DNA of 43,447 nt from an uncultured Clostridia bacterium. GTDB taxonomy: Bacteria > Bacillota > Clostridia > TANB77 > UBA1234. The translations under genes were made by a program, and so were the position numbers. Under the pieces are notes generated by a model. That model saw nothing but the letters and a program-made list of their open reading frames with translations. It was not told where the DNA came from and searched no databases. Below, piece after piece: positions 34,314 through 43,266 of the stretch (position 1 is its first letter; each line of letters starts with the position of its first letter). Location: positions 1 to 43,447 of the forward strand of contig CAKPEF010000015.1 of NCBI GenBank assembly GCA_934149305.1. The letters run 5' to 3'.

Positions 34314-35113
34314 TTGGATTGGTTTGAAAAATTAAATCCATTACTTCAAGCATTTATTGCTACAATATTTACTTGGGGAGTCACAGCACTTCGGTGCACT
34401 TACCGTGTGCTTTTTTAAAGAATTAAATAGAAAAGTTTTGGATACTATATTAGGATTTAGTGCTGGCGTAATGCTTGCTGCTGCATTTTGGTCTCTTCTT
34501 ATACCTTCTATTGAATTATCTGCTGAACTTCGGCTACATAACTTGGATTTTTCCAACTTTAGGTTTTGTGGCTGGAGGTCTATTTGTACTCTTTTCAGAT
34601 AAATTTTTAGATAAGGCATTAAGAAACAGAAAAAATATAGAAGAGGCCTCTTCGCTTAAAAGATGTGTTCTTTTAATTGCTGCTATTACTATTCATAATA
34701 TTCCAGAGGGAATGGCCGTTGGTGTAGCTTTTGGTGGAATTGCAAGCGGAATACCTGGAGTTACGCTAGTTGGTGCTATTATGCTTGCACTTGGTATTGG
34801 TATTCAAAATTTTCCCGAAGGCGCAGCAGTTTCTTTGCCACTTAGAAGTGAAGGATTCTCAAGATTTAAAAGTTTCATGTATGGTCAATCATCAGCCCTT
34901 GTAGAACCAATTTCTGCAGTTATAGGTGTCTTACTCGTTTTAAAGATAAGAAATATTCTTCCGTTTTTACTTTCTTTTGCTGCAGGTGCAATGATAATCG
35001 TTGTTGCAAGAGAATTATTACCAGAGTCAGTTAAGGAAAATAAAAATTTGTCAACGCTTGGACTTATATGTGGATTTATTTTAATGATGATATTAGATGT
35101 TGCTTTAGGATAA
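34314..35113 (+). CDS. ZIP-family metal transporter, read with two +1 frameshifts
   Basis: It starts at TTG 34314 with GGAGGTG upstream and needs two +1 shifts, at CGG 34392-34394 and CGG 34531-34533. Joined, it gives a 265-residue ZIP protein. The first helix reads FIATIFTWGVTAL, then Gly, ALTVCFFKELNRKVLD. The next parts are GFSAGVMLAAAFWSLLIPSIELSAEL, then Gly, YITWIFPTLGFVAGGLF. Later come the metal-binding motifs HNIPEG and QNFPEG in helices 4 and 5. About eight membrane spans are expected. ZIP proteins import Zn or other divalent metals. In the unshifted frames the protein ends early (TAA soon after the first site). It is divergent from groES. Confidence 0.88.
34392..34394 (+). other. 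+1 frameshift site 1 in the ZIP gene, CTT-CGG-T
   Basis: Codon 27 is CGG. Skipping C gives GGT GCA CTT and the family's TALGA. The site lies in GCAC-TTCG-GTGC, a 4-bp stem capped by a UUCG tetraloop. Confidence 0.87.
34531..34533 (+). other. +1 frameshift site 2 in the ZIP gene, CTT-CGG-C
   Basis: CGG is in the frame set by the first shift. Skipping C gives GGC TAC ATA ACT TGG and the family-like segment leading to GFVAGGLF. Confidence 0.87.
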
Positions 35114-35152
35114 AAAAATGAAAGTAGACCAAAAATCTACTTTCATTTTTTT
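35112..35152. terminator. Bidirectional terminator with 17-bp stem
   Basis: 35112-35128 and 35136-35152 are exact complements, with A- and T-runs at the ends. It serves the convergent ZIP gene and the P-loop/Asp23 gene, whose stop codon lies within the stem. Confidence 0.85.
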
Positions 35153-35982
35153 ATATTCTCTGGTATGTGAAGTCCTTTTGCTGTTATTTGAATATCTAAC
35201 ACATTTATCGCCGTCAATCTATCTATGTCTTTTTTAGTTTTTGCTTTTAGTTGTTGCATTATGTCCATTAAATTATACCCATATTCAAGAGTGGCTTCTA
35301 TATATATTACCAAACCATCTGGGTAAGTATCTATTTTTATTCTTTGTATTTTATATATTCCATCTATATCTTTGCTAGCATATTCTATTATTGCTCTTAA
35401 TACATTATCTGATATTGTATAATTTCCTAAATAGCTAAATGTTGGTCTAATTATGGATTTCTCGGTCATAAATGGAGCTGTCCCTTTGCCTTTCCACTTA
35501 AATATTTGAAGTGGGTCAACAAGATAACCTGAAAAATCTTTTTTTATTTCAAACGTTGGTACAGGTATTACATGTTTTCCTTCTCCCATTCTAATACTTC
35601 TTGCCATTGCTATTTCTTGTGGTGTTGATACATCTTCAATGTATATTGTTTTTGATATTTCAGGTAGTCCAATATTTTTCACTATCTTTTGAACCATTTC
35701 ATCAGAAGTTCCAAGTACGAGTATACTCTTAGGCTTATTTTCTTCTATTGCTTTTTTTACTTCATCTACTTGACCGGGCATTGAAAACAATGCTCTTTTT
35801 ACAGATTCAATTTTGGTATCAGCTTTCTTTGCAGATGTACCCGCTATTATTCTGTTATCTTTTATCAGAATTGCATCATCTATTATGCAATCTATATTAT
35901 TATCTTTTGCAACCATTTGGGCTCTATGACTTTTGCCTGTACCACTAGGGCCTACAAATGCAACTACTCTTATATCTTCCAA
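35143..35982 (-). CDS. P-loop ATPase fused to an Asp23-like domain
   Basis: About 279 residues from TTG 35982 (LEDIRVVAFVGPSGTGKS); GTG 35991 is an alternative, and the ribosome site GGCGGTGAG does not decide between them. Walker A GPSGTGKS is close to the N-terminus. A nucleotide-kinase-like domain with DDAILIKDNRIIAG and SILVLGTSDEM follows. The C-terminal 90 residues (IIEYASKDIDGIYKIQ to LDIQITAKGL) look like Asp23/Gls24 (YloU-type). This fusion is unfamiliar to me as a named protein. It lies downstream of pnp in the same orientation, so it may be linked to RNA or envelope stress, but that is a guess. Confidence 0.72.
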   Translation of the reverse strand: MEDIRVVAFVGPSGTGKSHRAQMVAKDNNIDCIIDDAILIKDNRIIAGTSAKKADTKIESVKRALFSMPGQVDEVKKAIEENKPKSILVLGTSDEMVQKIVKNIGLPEISKTIYIEDVSTPQEIAMARSIRMGEGKHVIPVPTFEIKKDFSGYLVDPLQIFKWKGKGTAPFMTEKSIIRPTFSYLGNYTISDNVLRAIIEYASKDIDGIYKIQRIKIDTYPDGLVIYIEATLEYGYNLMDIMQQLKAKTKKDIDRLTAINVLDIQITAKGLHIPENIKK

Positions 35983-36036
35983 AAAACTCACCGCCTTTAT
36001 CTTATGTCTGTTATTCAAGCTTTTGCTCGACATATA

Positions 36037-36121
36037 AAATTTTAAAAGGCACACTAGGCAAAGGTTAAAGTGCTTAGTGTTTCAAGCATTTAAAAATTAC
36101 CACATGTGCCATTTAAAATTT
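36037..36121. repeat. Long imperfect inverted repeat after pnp
   Basis: 17-nt arms (AAATTTTAAAAGGCACA and TGTGCCATTTAAAATTT, one mismatch) enclose 51 bp with a second small hairpin near AAGTGCTT...AAGCATTT. It overlaps the pnp stop and could be a terminator, an RNA-processing element or a miniature repeat. Confidence 0.6.
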
Positions 36122-38216
36122 ATTCAACTATTCTCATCATGTTTACTCTATTTTGTGAATCTATTTCTATAACCTTAACTTTTATAGTATCACCAACAGA
36201 TACAACATCTTCAACCTTTTCAACTCTTTCTTTTGCAAGTTTTGAAATATGAACCATACCTTCTTTTCCTGGTGCGACTTCAACAAAAGCACCAAAACTC
36301 ATAATTCTAACTACTTTTCCTTCATATATTTTTCCAACTTCTAAATCCATTGTAATTGCTTCAATTATTGATTTAGCTTTATTGGCCATTGTGGCATCGT
36401 TTCCGGCAATAAACACTTGACCATCATCGTTTATATCGATTTTAACGCCTGTATCAGCTATTATCTTATTTATTGTCTTTCCGCCACTACCAATTACATC
36501 TTTTATTTTATCTGGATCTATGCTCATTGTAATAATTTTTGGAGCATACTTTGAAAGTTCTTTTCTAGGCTCTGATATTACTTTTAGCATAACTTCGTTT
36601 AAAATATACATTCTTGCTTTTCTTGTTCTCTCAAATGCTTGTCTGATTATGTCTTCTGTTAATCCATCTATTTTTATATCAACTTGGATTGCTGTGATAC
36701 CATTTTTAGTACCAGCAACTTTAAAGTCCATATCGCCAAAGAAATCTTCAATTCCTTGAATGTCTGTCATTAAAACATATCTATTTCTATCATTTTCATC
36801 TGTAACAAGTCCTGATGAAATACCTGCAACTGGCTCTTTTATTGGGACACCAGCAGCCATAAGTGCAAGTGTGCTTCCACATATGCTACCTTGTGATGTA
36901 GAACCATTTGAAGACAATACTTCTGATACAACTCTTATAGTGTATGGGAACTCTTCTTGAGACGGTATAACTGGTGCTAATGCTCTTTCTGCAAGTGCTC
37001 CGTGACCAATCTCTCTTCTTCCTGGACCTCTAGAAGGTCTTGCTTCACCTACACTATATGGTGGGAAGTTATAGTGATGAATATATCTCTTTGACTCTTC
37101 TTCATCTAATCCATCTAATTCTTGTTCATCTCCAATTGTTCCAAGAGTAGCAACTGATAAAACTTGAGTTTGTCCTCTTGAAAATAATGCACTACCATGA
37201 GTTCTAGGTAATATATCTATCTCAGCAGACAATGGTCTTATATCATCCAATGTTCTGCCATCAACTCTCTTGTGCTCTTCTAATATCATATGTCTAACTG
37301 TCTTTTTCTCTAATTTATACATTGCCTCGCCGATTGAACCTTTATATTTTTCAAAGTTCTCTTCAGACATTTCATTTTGTAAAAATTCTTCAACTTCTTT
37401 TTGTAAGTTTGCTATGTTATTTTCTCTTGTCTCTTTGTCTGGCTCTTGAAGTGCGTTATACATCTTCTCTTTAGCATATTTTTCTACTATTTCATAAAAA
37501 TCATGGTCAACCTCGCAAGATTCATATGTGAATTTTGGCTTACCAATCTCTTTTTGGATTCCTTCTATAAATTCTGCAATTTTTTTGATTTCTTCATGAC
37601 CTTTCATGATTGCTTCTAGCATTAAATCATCTGGAATCTCATCAGCACCAGCCTCTATCATAGACACCTTTTCCTTGGTTCCCGCAACTGTTAGGTTTAA
37701 TCTATTTCTTTCTCTTTGCTCAAGTGTTGGATTTATAACGATTTTTCCATCTACATAACCTACACTTACTGCTGCTGTTGGACCATTAAATGGTATATCT
37801 GATATTGAAAGTGCTGCAGATGTACCGATTTGAGCTGCAACTTCTGGTGAACAATCTAAGTCAACGCAAAGTACCATTGCATTTACGCATACATCATTTC
37901 TTAAATCTTTTGGAAATAATGGTCTAATTGGTCTGTCTATTGCTCTAGATACAAGTATTGCCTTGTCTGATGGTTTTCCCTCTCTTTTTGTAAAACTACC
38001 TGGTATTTTACCAGCAGCATACATTCTCTCTTCATAATCTACTGAAAGTGGGAAGAAATCAACTCCCTCTCTTGGTTCTTTAGATGCTGTTACATTTACT
38101 ATTACTACTGTGTCGCCATATCTAACCAAAACGCTTCCATTAGCAAGTCCTGCCATTTTTCCTGTTTCAAGTGTTAGCATTCTTCCTGCAAGTTCCATAG
38201 AATAACTTTTAAACAT
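36120..38216 (-). CDS. pnp: Polyribonucleotide nucleotidyltransferase (PNPase)
   Basis: A 698-residue phosphorolytic 3'-5' exoribonuclease. Two RNase PH-like domains (about 10-140 and 315-470, the second with the active core ASTSQGS-like SNGSTSQGSICGSTLA) flank a helical domain. KH (about 555-610, with IGSGGKTINKI) and S1 (about 622-695, with GKIYEGKVVRIMSFGAFVEVAPGKEG) domains follow. It starts at ATG with GGGAGGAG. It is downstream of rpsO, the classic order. Confidence 0.98.
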   Translation of the reverse strand: MFKSYSMELAGRMLTLETGKMAGLANGSVLVRYGDTVVIVNVTASKEPREGVDFFPLSVDYEERMYAAGKIPGSFTKREGKPSDKAILVSRAIDRPIRPLFPKDLRNDVCVNAMVLCVDLDCSPEVAAQIGTSAALSISDIPFNGPTAAVSVGYVDGKIVINPTLEQRERNRLNLTVAGTKEKVSMIEAGADEIPDDLMLEAIMKGHEEIKKIAEFIEGIQKEIGKPKFTYESCEVDHDFYEIVEKYAKEKMYNALQEPDKETRENNIANLQKEVEEFLQNEMSEENFEKYKGSIGEAMYKLEKKTVRHMILEEHKRVDGRTLDDIRPLSAEIDILPRTHGSALFSRGQTQVLSVATLGTIGDEQELDGLDEEESKRYIHHYNFPPYSVGEARPSRGPGRREIGHGALAERALAPVIPSQEEFPYTIRVVSEVLSSNGSTSQGSICGSTLALMAAGVPIKEPVAGISSGLVTDENDRNRYVLMTDIQGIEDFFGDMDFKVAGTKNGITAIQVDIKIDGLTEDIIRQAFERTRKARMYILNEVMLKVISEPRKELSKYAPKIITMSIDPDKIKDVIGSGGKTINKIIADTGVKIDINDDGQVFIAGNDATMANKAKSIIEAITMDLEVGKIYEGKVVRIMSFGAFVEVAPGKEGMVHISKLAKERVEKVEDVVSVGDTIKVKVIEIDSQNRVNMMRIVE

Positions 38217-38377
38217 TTTTTACTCCTCCCGAAAGCATCAATTGCTCTCTTTTTAATTTATTTTAACATAAAGGAACTCTTATGTAGCTGTAATATCTAC
38301 CATTTTGCTAAATAGCACATATTACACCTACATCACAAAAATTCCTTTTGCTGTTAACCATATTACACAAAAAATTA

Positions 38378-38409
38378 GGGATAAATATACATTATAATAT
38401 ATTTATCCC
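38378..38409 (-). terminator. rpsO terminator
   Basis: GGGATAAATAT (38378-38388) and ATATTTATCCC (38399-38409) form a perfect 11-bp stem with AATTTTTT next on the minus strand. Confidence 0.8.
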
Positions 38410-38416
38410 CTTTTAA

Positions 38417-38671
38417 TTACTTTCTTAAACCTAGTTTTTCAACTATAGCACGATATCTTTCAATATCAATTTTTTCTAAGTATTTAAGTAATCCTCTTCT
38501 TTGTCCAACCATTTTTAATAAACCTCTTCTTGAGTGATCATCTTTTTGATGAACTTTTAAGTGATCTGTTAAATGATTGATTCTTTCTGTTAATAAAGCA
38601 ATTTGCACTTCTGGTGAACCTGTGTCTCCATCATGTGTTTGGTATGCTTTAATGATTTCGCTTTTTTCCAT
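38417..38671 (-). CDS. rpsO: 30S ribosomal protein S15
   Basis: 84 residues, with the family core GDTGSPEVQIALLTERINHLTDHLK (in two parts at about 14-38), HSRRGLLKMVGQRR and LLKYL. It binds 16S rRNA early in 30S assembly. The leader (38672-38757) could hold an S15 autoregulatory fold, but I cannot draw one with confidence. AGGAATG-type site before the ATG. Confidence 0.98.
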   Translation of the reverse strand: MEKSEIIKAYQTHDGDTGSPEVQIALLTERINHLTDHLKVHQKDDHSRRGLLKMVGQRRGLLKYLEKIDIERYRAIVEKLGLRK

Positions 38672-38758
38672 GTTTCATTCCTCCATTTCTATTAAAATCG
38701 CCTATAACTTAGAATAAGTGGAGATAATTAACCTAAATCCAAGTCAAGGTTCGCATTT

Positions 38759-38787
38759 ATTATATAACATTTATTTCTAAAAAGCAA
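38759..38787 (-). promoter_or_regulatory. rpsO promoter
   Basis: On the minus strand TTGCTT (38787-38782) and TATAAT (38764-38759) are spaced by 17 bp, 88 bp upstream of the rpsO ATG. The remaining gap to the next gene holds only the dispersed repeat. Confidence 0.6.
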
Positions 38788-38870
38788 CATAAATTATTGG
38801 TTTGTTTGACCATTTTGGAAATTTCTGATACTTGTTCAGCCTTAAGGTAAATACGTATTAACTAGTAATG

Positions 38871-38962
38871 TTTTTATGGAGCACACCTAAGCTTAAGCTA
38901 CTTTTTATAGCACACATTTTCATTTGATATATACTTTTTATTTTGAAGACTGAATAGTAACA
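38871..38962. repeat. Dispersed repeat of about 91 bp, copy 2 (after the activase gene)
   Basis: It matches 13371-13461 over both ends (TTTTTATGGAGCACAC and TATAGCACACATTT...GAATAGTAACA). The core between them is different and palindromic around TAGCTTAAGCTTA-like sequence. It lies 5 bp after the stop of the activase fusion. Confidence 0.8.
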
Positions 38963-38967
38963 ATTTC

Positions 38968-41900
38968 TTAAATAGCTACTACTCCTTCCTCTTTGCTTTC
39001 TAAATTGTCTTTTGCAACTGTCATCATTAGCTTTATTCTATTAGTTTGGTTTGTTTCACTTGCTCCTGGATCATAGTCGATTGGTACTATATTTGCTTTT
39101 GGGTATTTTGTTCTTATCTTTTTTATCATTCCTTTACCTACTACATGGTTTGGAAGACACGCAAATGGCTGAACACAAACTATGTTATCAATTCCATGTT
39201 CTATATACTCTATCATTTCTGCTGTTAAGAACCAGCCTTCTCCTGTTTGATTTCCAAGCGATAATATTTTGTCGACTTTTTCTGATAACTTCCATATATC
39301 TATTGGTAATAAATAATCTCTATTTGACATTTGAAGTGCTCTACGAGAGTCTTTTTCAAATGAATTTATTATTTTTAAAGCAAATTTAAATATTTCTGAT
39401 TTGTTTTTGTCTAAATTCATTAGTTTATGCCATGTTATGCTTGGTGTTGCTGCATATTTTACAAATCCCATGAAGTCTGGCATTGTAACTTCTGCACCCT
39501 CTGCTTCTAGCTTTTCTATTATGTTGTTATTTCCAAATGGATGATATTTTATTAAAATCTCTCCAACTATTCCTACTTTTGGCTTTCTTTGATGCAAATT
39601 AACCTCTATCTTTTCAAAATCTTCAACCATTTCATAAATACTTTTTCTGAAATCTTTTATACTTCCGTTTTCTAGGATATCTTTGCATTTTGCCATCCAT
39701 TTTTCGTATGTTTCTTCTGTATCACCTTTGTGCACTTCATAAGCTCTATTTTTTAGCAATAGTTTTTGCAATAAATCACCATATACAACTGCTTTTAATA
39801 GTTTATCTATCATCTTTGGTGTAAACTTGAAACCTGGCATTTTCTCCATACCACTAAAATTAAATGATATTACAGGTACATTTGCGAATCCAGCATCTTT
39901 TAAAGCTTTTCTAATGAAAGCTATATAATTTGTTGCTCTACAGCCTCCACCAGTTTGTGACATCATAAGCGCTGTCTTTTCTACATCATATTCACCAGAT
40001 TCAAGCGCTTCTATCATCTGTCCTGTTGTTAATATTGATGGATAGCAAGCATCATTATTAACATACTTTAAACCAACTTCTACAGTATGTGCTGTGCACT
40101 CACGAAGTAGTTTAACATTATATCCATATTTTCTAAGTACTGTTTGCAATAACTCGAAATGTATTGGTGCCATTTGCGGTATCAATATTGTATAATCTTT
40201 TTTCATTTCTTTATCAAATATCTTTTTTTCTATTTCATATTCGCCAACTTGAGTTTCTTTTGGCACTACGCAAGTTTCACGCTTATTCATACTTGCTAAT
40301 AGTGATCTTATTCTAATTCTTATTGCACCTAGATTGTTCACTTCGTCTATTTTTATCAAAGTATACATCTTTCCAAAGCTTTTTAATATTTCTTCAACTT
40401 GGTCAGTTGTTACTGCATCAACGCCACAGCCAAATGAGTTTAATTGAACTAGCTCTATGTTTTCATGTTTACCAACAAAATCTGCTGCAGCATATAGTCT
40501 TGCATGATATGTCCACTGGTCTACAACTCTAAGTGGTCTCTTTGGCTGGACTAGTCCTGCAACGCTATCTTCTGTTAAAACACAAAGTCCTAAACTTGTA
40601 ATCATTTTATCTATTCCATGATTTATTTCCGGATCTATATGATATGGTCTTCCTGCAAGCACGATTCCTTTTAAATTATTATCATTTATATATTTTAATG
40701 TTTCTTTTCCTTTTTCTAAAATATCTTTTTTACATTTTTGATATTCTTTTTCTGCTTCTTCGGCCGCTTCTGTAAGTTCACTCTTACTAAACCTATATTC
40801 ACTAAACTCAGGTAGCTCTAAAATTGTCTTTACAAGTTTTTTAGTGTCGAATGGTAAGAAACTGTTTATAAATTTAATTTCATTTAATTCTTCCACATTG
40901 TTTTTCAAAACTTCAGGATACGAAATTACAATCGGGCAATTATAATGATTATCCGAATCTTTGAACTCTTTTCTAGAATATGGTACGCATGGATAAAATA
41001 TTGTTTTTATTCCTTGTTCTATAAGGCTCATAACATGTCCATGGCTTAGTTTTGCCGGATAGCACACGGATTCAGAAGGCATTGATTCCATGCCTTTTTC
41101 ATAAGTTTTTCTATTACTCTTTTCAGATATTAGAACTCTAAAGCCAAGTTTTGTTAAAAATGTAAACCAGAAAGGATAATCTTCGTACATGTTCAAAACT
41201 CTTGGTATTCCTATCGTTCCTCTATAAGCCTTTTCTTCGCTAAGTGGCTCATAATCAAAAATTCTTTTGTATTTGTATGCATACATATTAGGCAAATTCA
41301 AATTAGCTTTATCTTTTCCAGCACCTTTTTCGCATCTGTTTCCAGATATAAATTTCTTCCCGTTTGAAAATTCATTTATCGTAAGAAAACAACTATTTTC
41401 ACAGCCTTTACATCTTGTATGAGAAACATTTATTTTAAAATTTTTTAGTTCATCATCTTTAAATATTTTTGAAACATAATTTTTATCTTTTAGTGTCTCA
41501 AATTTTTCTTTTGCAAGTATTGCAACTCCATAGGCTCCCATAAGTCCCGCTATATCTGGTCTTGTTACATTTTTGCCAACTATAATTTCAAAAGCTCTTA
41601 ATACGGCATCATTGTAAAAAGTTCCGCCTTGCACAACTATATTGTCTCCAAGAGTCGCAACATCTCTTACTTTCATAACTTTTTGTATTGCATTTTTTAT
41701 TACAGAATATGAAAGACCTGCTGAAATATCGCCAACGGTGTATCCCTCTTTTTGTGCTTGCTTAATTTTAGAATTCATAAATACGGTGCATCTTGAGCCT
41801 AAATCTATTGGCTTTCTCGCTTTTATTGCTTCATCAACAAATTCTTGTATGCTTAGATTTAAACTTTTAGCGAATGTTTCTATAAAAGATCCACATCCTG

Positions 41901-43239
41901 ATGAACAGGCCTCATTTAGCATTATGTTGTCAACCGTTCCATTTTTTATACTAATATATTTCATATCTTGGCCACCTATGTCTACAATGCTTGTAACATT
42001 AGGCATAAACTTTTTGGCTGCAGTGTAATGTGCTATCGTTTCTATTTCATTTAGTTCAACATTTATAGCTGCTTGTATAAGTTTTTCTCCATAGCCTGTA
42101 ACTCCTGAATATCTGATAGATATCTTTGATGGCAATACCTTATATAAATCCTCCATCATTTTTATTACACTTTGAATAGGGCTTCCCTCATTACTTTTGT
42201 AACTTTCATATAGTAAACTTCCATCTGTTGATATTAGCACAAGTTTACATGTTGTAGAACCCGCATCTATTCCAAGAAACGCATCACCTTTATATGTGCT
42301 AAGTTGCTTTCTTTTTAGTTTTGCACTATCATGTCTTTTTTTAAATTCATCATATTCCGCATCTACTTTGAAAAGTGGACTAAGTGGCATTGTTGTATCA
42401 TCGTGAGCATATTTTAACATATGGATTTTCGCCTTTAATTTTTCAGCATTTATTTCATTATAATTTACCGCATCAAGAGCAGCACCTTTGGCAACAAAAA
42501 GGTGTGCATCCTCTGGTATTATTATCTCATCATCTGATAATTTTAAAGTTTCTATAAATCTTTTTCTAAGTTCAGGCAAATAGTTAAGTGGTCCTCCTAA
42601 AAACGCTACATTGCCCTTTATTGGTCTGCCACAAGCCAAACCACTTATAGTTTGATTAACTACAGCTTGAAAAATAGAAGCCGCTATGTCCTCCTTTGCA
42701 GCACCTTCATTTAAAAGTGGTTGAATGTCTGACTTAGCAAACACTCCACAACGAGAAGCAATTGGATAAATAGTATTGTGTTTTTTAGCAAGTTCATTTA
42801 AACCTTGTGTATCCGTATCCAATAGTAATGCCATTTGGTCTAAAAAAGCACCTGTTCCACCAGCACAAGTACCATTCATTCTTTGTTCTATTGATTTATC
42901 AAAATATATAATTTTTGCATCTTCTCCACCTAGTTCTATCACCACATCAGTAGTTGGTATATATTTTTCTACTGCTCTTTTACAAGAAATTACTTCTTGT
43001 ATAAATGGTAGGTCAAGTAAGTTCGAAACAAACATGGCTCCTGAACCAGTTAATGCAATCTTAAAGTTACATTCTGGAAATTTTTCTATTAAATTTTCAA
43101 GGCATGTGCATACTGTATTTTTGGTGTCTGAAAAATGCCTTTCGTATGAATTATAAATAACATCTAAATTTTTATTCATCACTACAACCTTTACAGTTGT
43201 AGAGCCAACATCTAATCCTATATACAATATATTATTCAT
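38968..43239 (-). CDS. 2-Hydroxyacyl-CoA dehydratase activase fused to dehydratase-like component
   Basis: 1423 residues. ATG 43239 (MNNILYIGLDVGSTT) follows AGGGGTG; upstream in-frame sequence overlaps the promoter. Two ASKHA ATPase domains are in tandem: residues 1 to about 300 (DVGSTT at 10-15, then GGEDAK and CAGGTGAFLDQ) and about 320-590 (GIDAGSTTCKL, SGCGSFIE). A DUF2229 region with Cys motifs (CKGCENSC, CEKGAG) follows, then a HgdB/C-like domain with CYPAKLSHGH, SFGCGVDAV, NNDACYPS and TGGGCRATNY, whose Cys may hold an iron-sulfur cluster. Family members use ATP to drive one-electron reduction of dehydratases in amino-acid fermentation. These giant fusions are widespread in Clostridia but the substrate of most is unknown. 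No partner acyl-CoA genes are seen here. Confidence 0.9.
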   Translation of the reverse strand: MNNILYIGLDVGSTTVKVVVMNKNLDVIYNSYERHFSDTKNTVCTCLENLIEKFPECNFKIALTGSGAMFVSNLLDLPFIQEVISCKRAVEKYIPTTDVVIELGGEDAKIIYFDKSIEQRMNGTCAGGTGAFLDQMALLLDTDTQGLNELAKKHNTIYPIASRCGVFAKSDIQPLLNEGAAKEDIAASIFQAVVNQTISGLACGRPIKGNVAFLGGPLNYLPELRKRFIETLKLSDDEIIIPEDAHLFVAKGAALDAVNYNEINAEKLKAKIHMLKYAHDDTTMPLSPLFKVDAEYDEFKKRHDSAKLKRKQLSTYKGDAFLGIDAGSTTCKLVLISTDGSLLYESYKSNEGSPIQSVIKMMEDLYKVLPSKISIRYSGVTGYGEKLIQAAINVELNEIETIAHYTAAKKFMPNVTSIVDIGGQDMKYISIKNGTVDNIMLNEACSSGCGSFIETFAKSLNLSIQEFVDEAIKARKPIDLGSRCTVFMNSKIKQAQKEGYTVGDISAGLSYSVIKNAIQKVMKVRDVATLGDNIVVQGGTFYNDAVLRAFEIIVGKNVTRPDIAGLMGAYGVAILAKEKFETLKDKNYVSKIFKDDELKNFKINVSHTRCKGCENSCFLTINEFSNGKKFISGNRCEKGAGKDKANLNLPNMYAYKYKRIFDYEPLSEEKAYRGTIGIPRVLNMYEDYPFWFTFLTKLGFRVLISEKSNRKTYEKGMESMPSESVCYPAKLSHGHVMSLIEQGIKTIFYPCVPYSRKEFKDSDNHYNCPIVISYPEVLKNNVEELNEIKFINSFLPFDTKKLVKTILELPEFSEYRFSKSELTEAAEEAEKEYQKCKKDILEKGKETLKYINDNNLKGIVLAGRPYHIDPEINHGIDKMITSLGLCVLTEDSVAGLVQPKRPLRVVDQWTYHARLYAAADFVGKHENIELVQLNSFGCGVDAVTTDQVEEILKSFGKMYTLIKIDEVNNLGAIRIRIRSLLASMNKRETCVVPKETQVGEYEIEKKIFDKEMKKDYTILIPQMAPIHFELLQTVLRKYGYNVKLLRECTAHTVEVGLKYVNNDACYPSILTTGQMIEALESGEYDVEKTALMMSQTGGGCRATNYIAFIRKALKDAGFANVPVISFNFSGMEKMPGFKFTPKMIDKLLKAVVYGDLLQKLLLKNRAYEVHKGDTEETYEKWMAKCKDILENGSIKDFRKSIYEMVEDFEKIEVNLHQRKPKVGIVGEILIKYHPFGNNNIIEKLEAEGAEVTMPDFMGFVKYAATPSITWHKLMNLDKNKSEIFKFALKIINSFEKDSRRALQMSNRDYLLPIDIWKLSEKVDKILSLGNQTGEGWFLTAEMIEYIEHGIDNIVCVQPFACLPNHVVGKGMIKKIRTKYPKANIVPIDYDPGASETNQTNRIKLMMTVAKDNLESKEEGVVAI

Positions 43240-43266
43240 AATGTTATCACCCCTAAAACACTTATA

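Noticed and set aside
10823..34533. Transcriptional slippage or homopolymer sequencing error at the five breaks
   Set aside because: None of the sites lies in a homopolymer run; the common feature is the CGG codon, not a repeat.
10823..34533. Simple reassignment of CGG to another amino acid
   Set aside because: Reassignment keeps the frame, while these genes need a +1 change at each CGG. A four-base CGGN codon read by a special tRNA remains possible, but the Gly outcome at every site favours skipping C.
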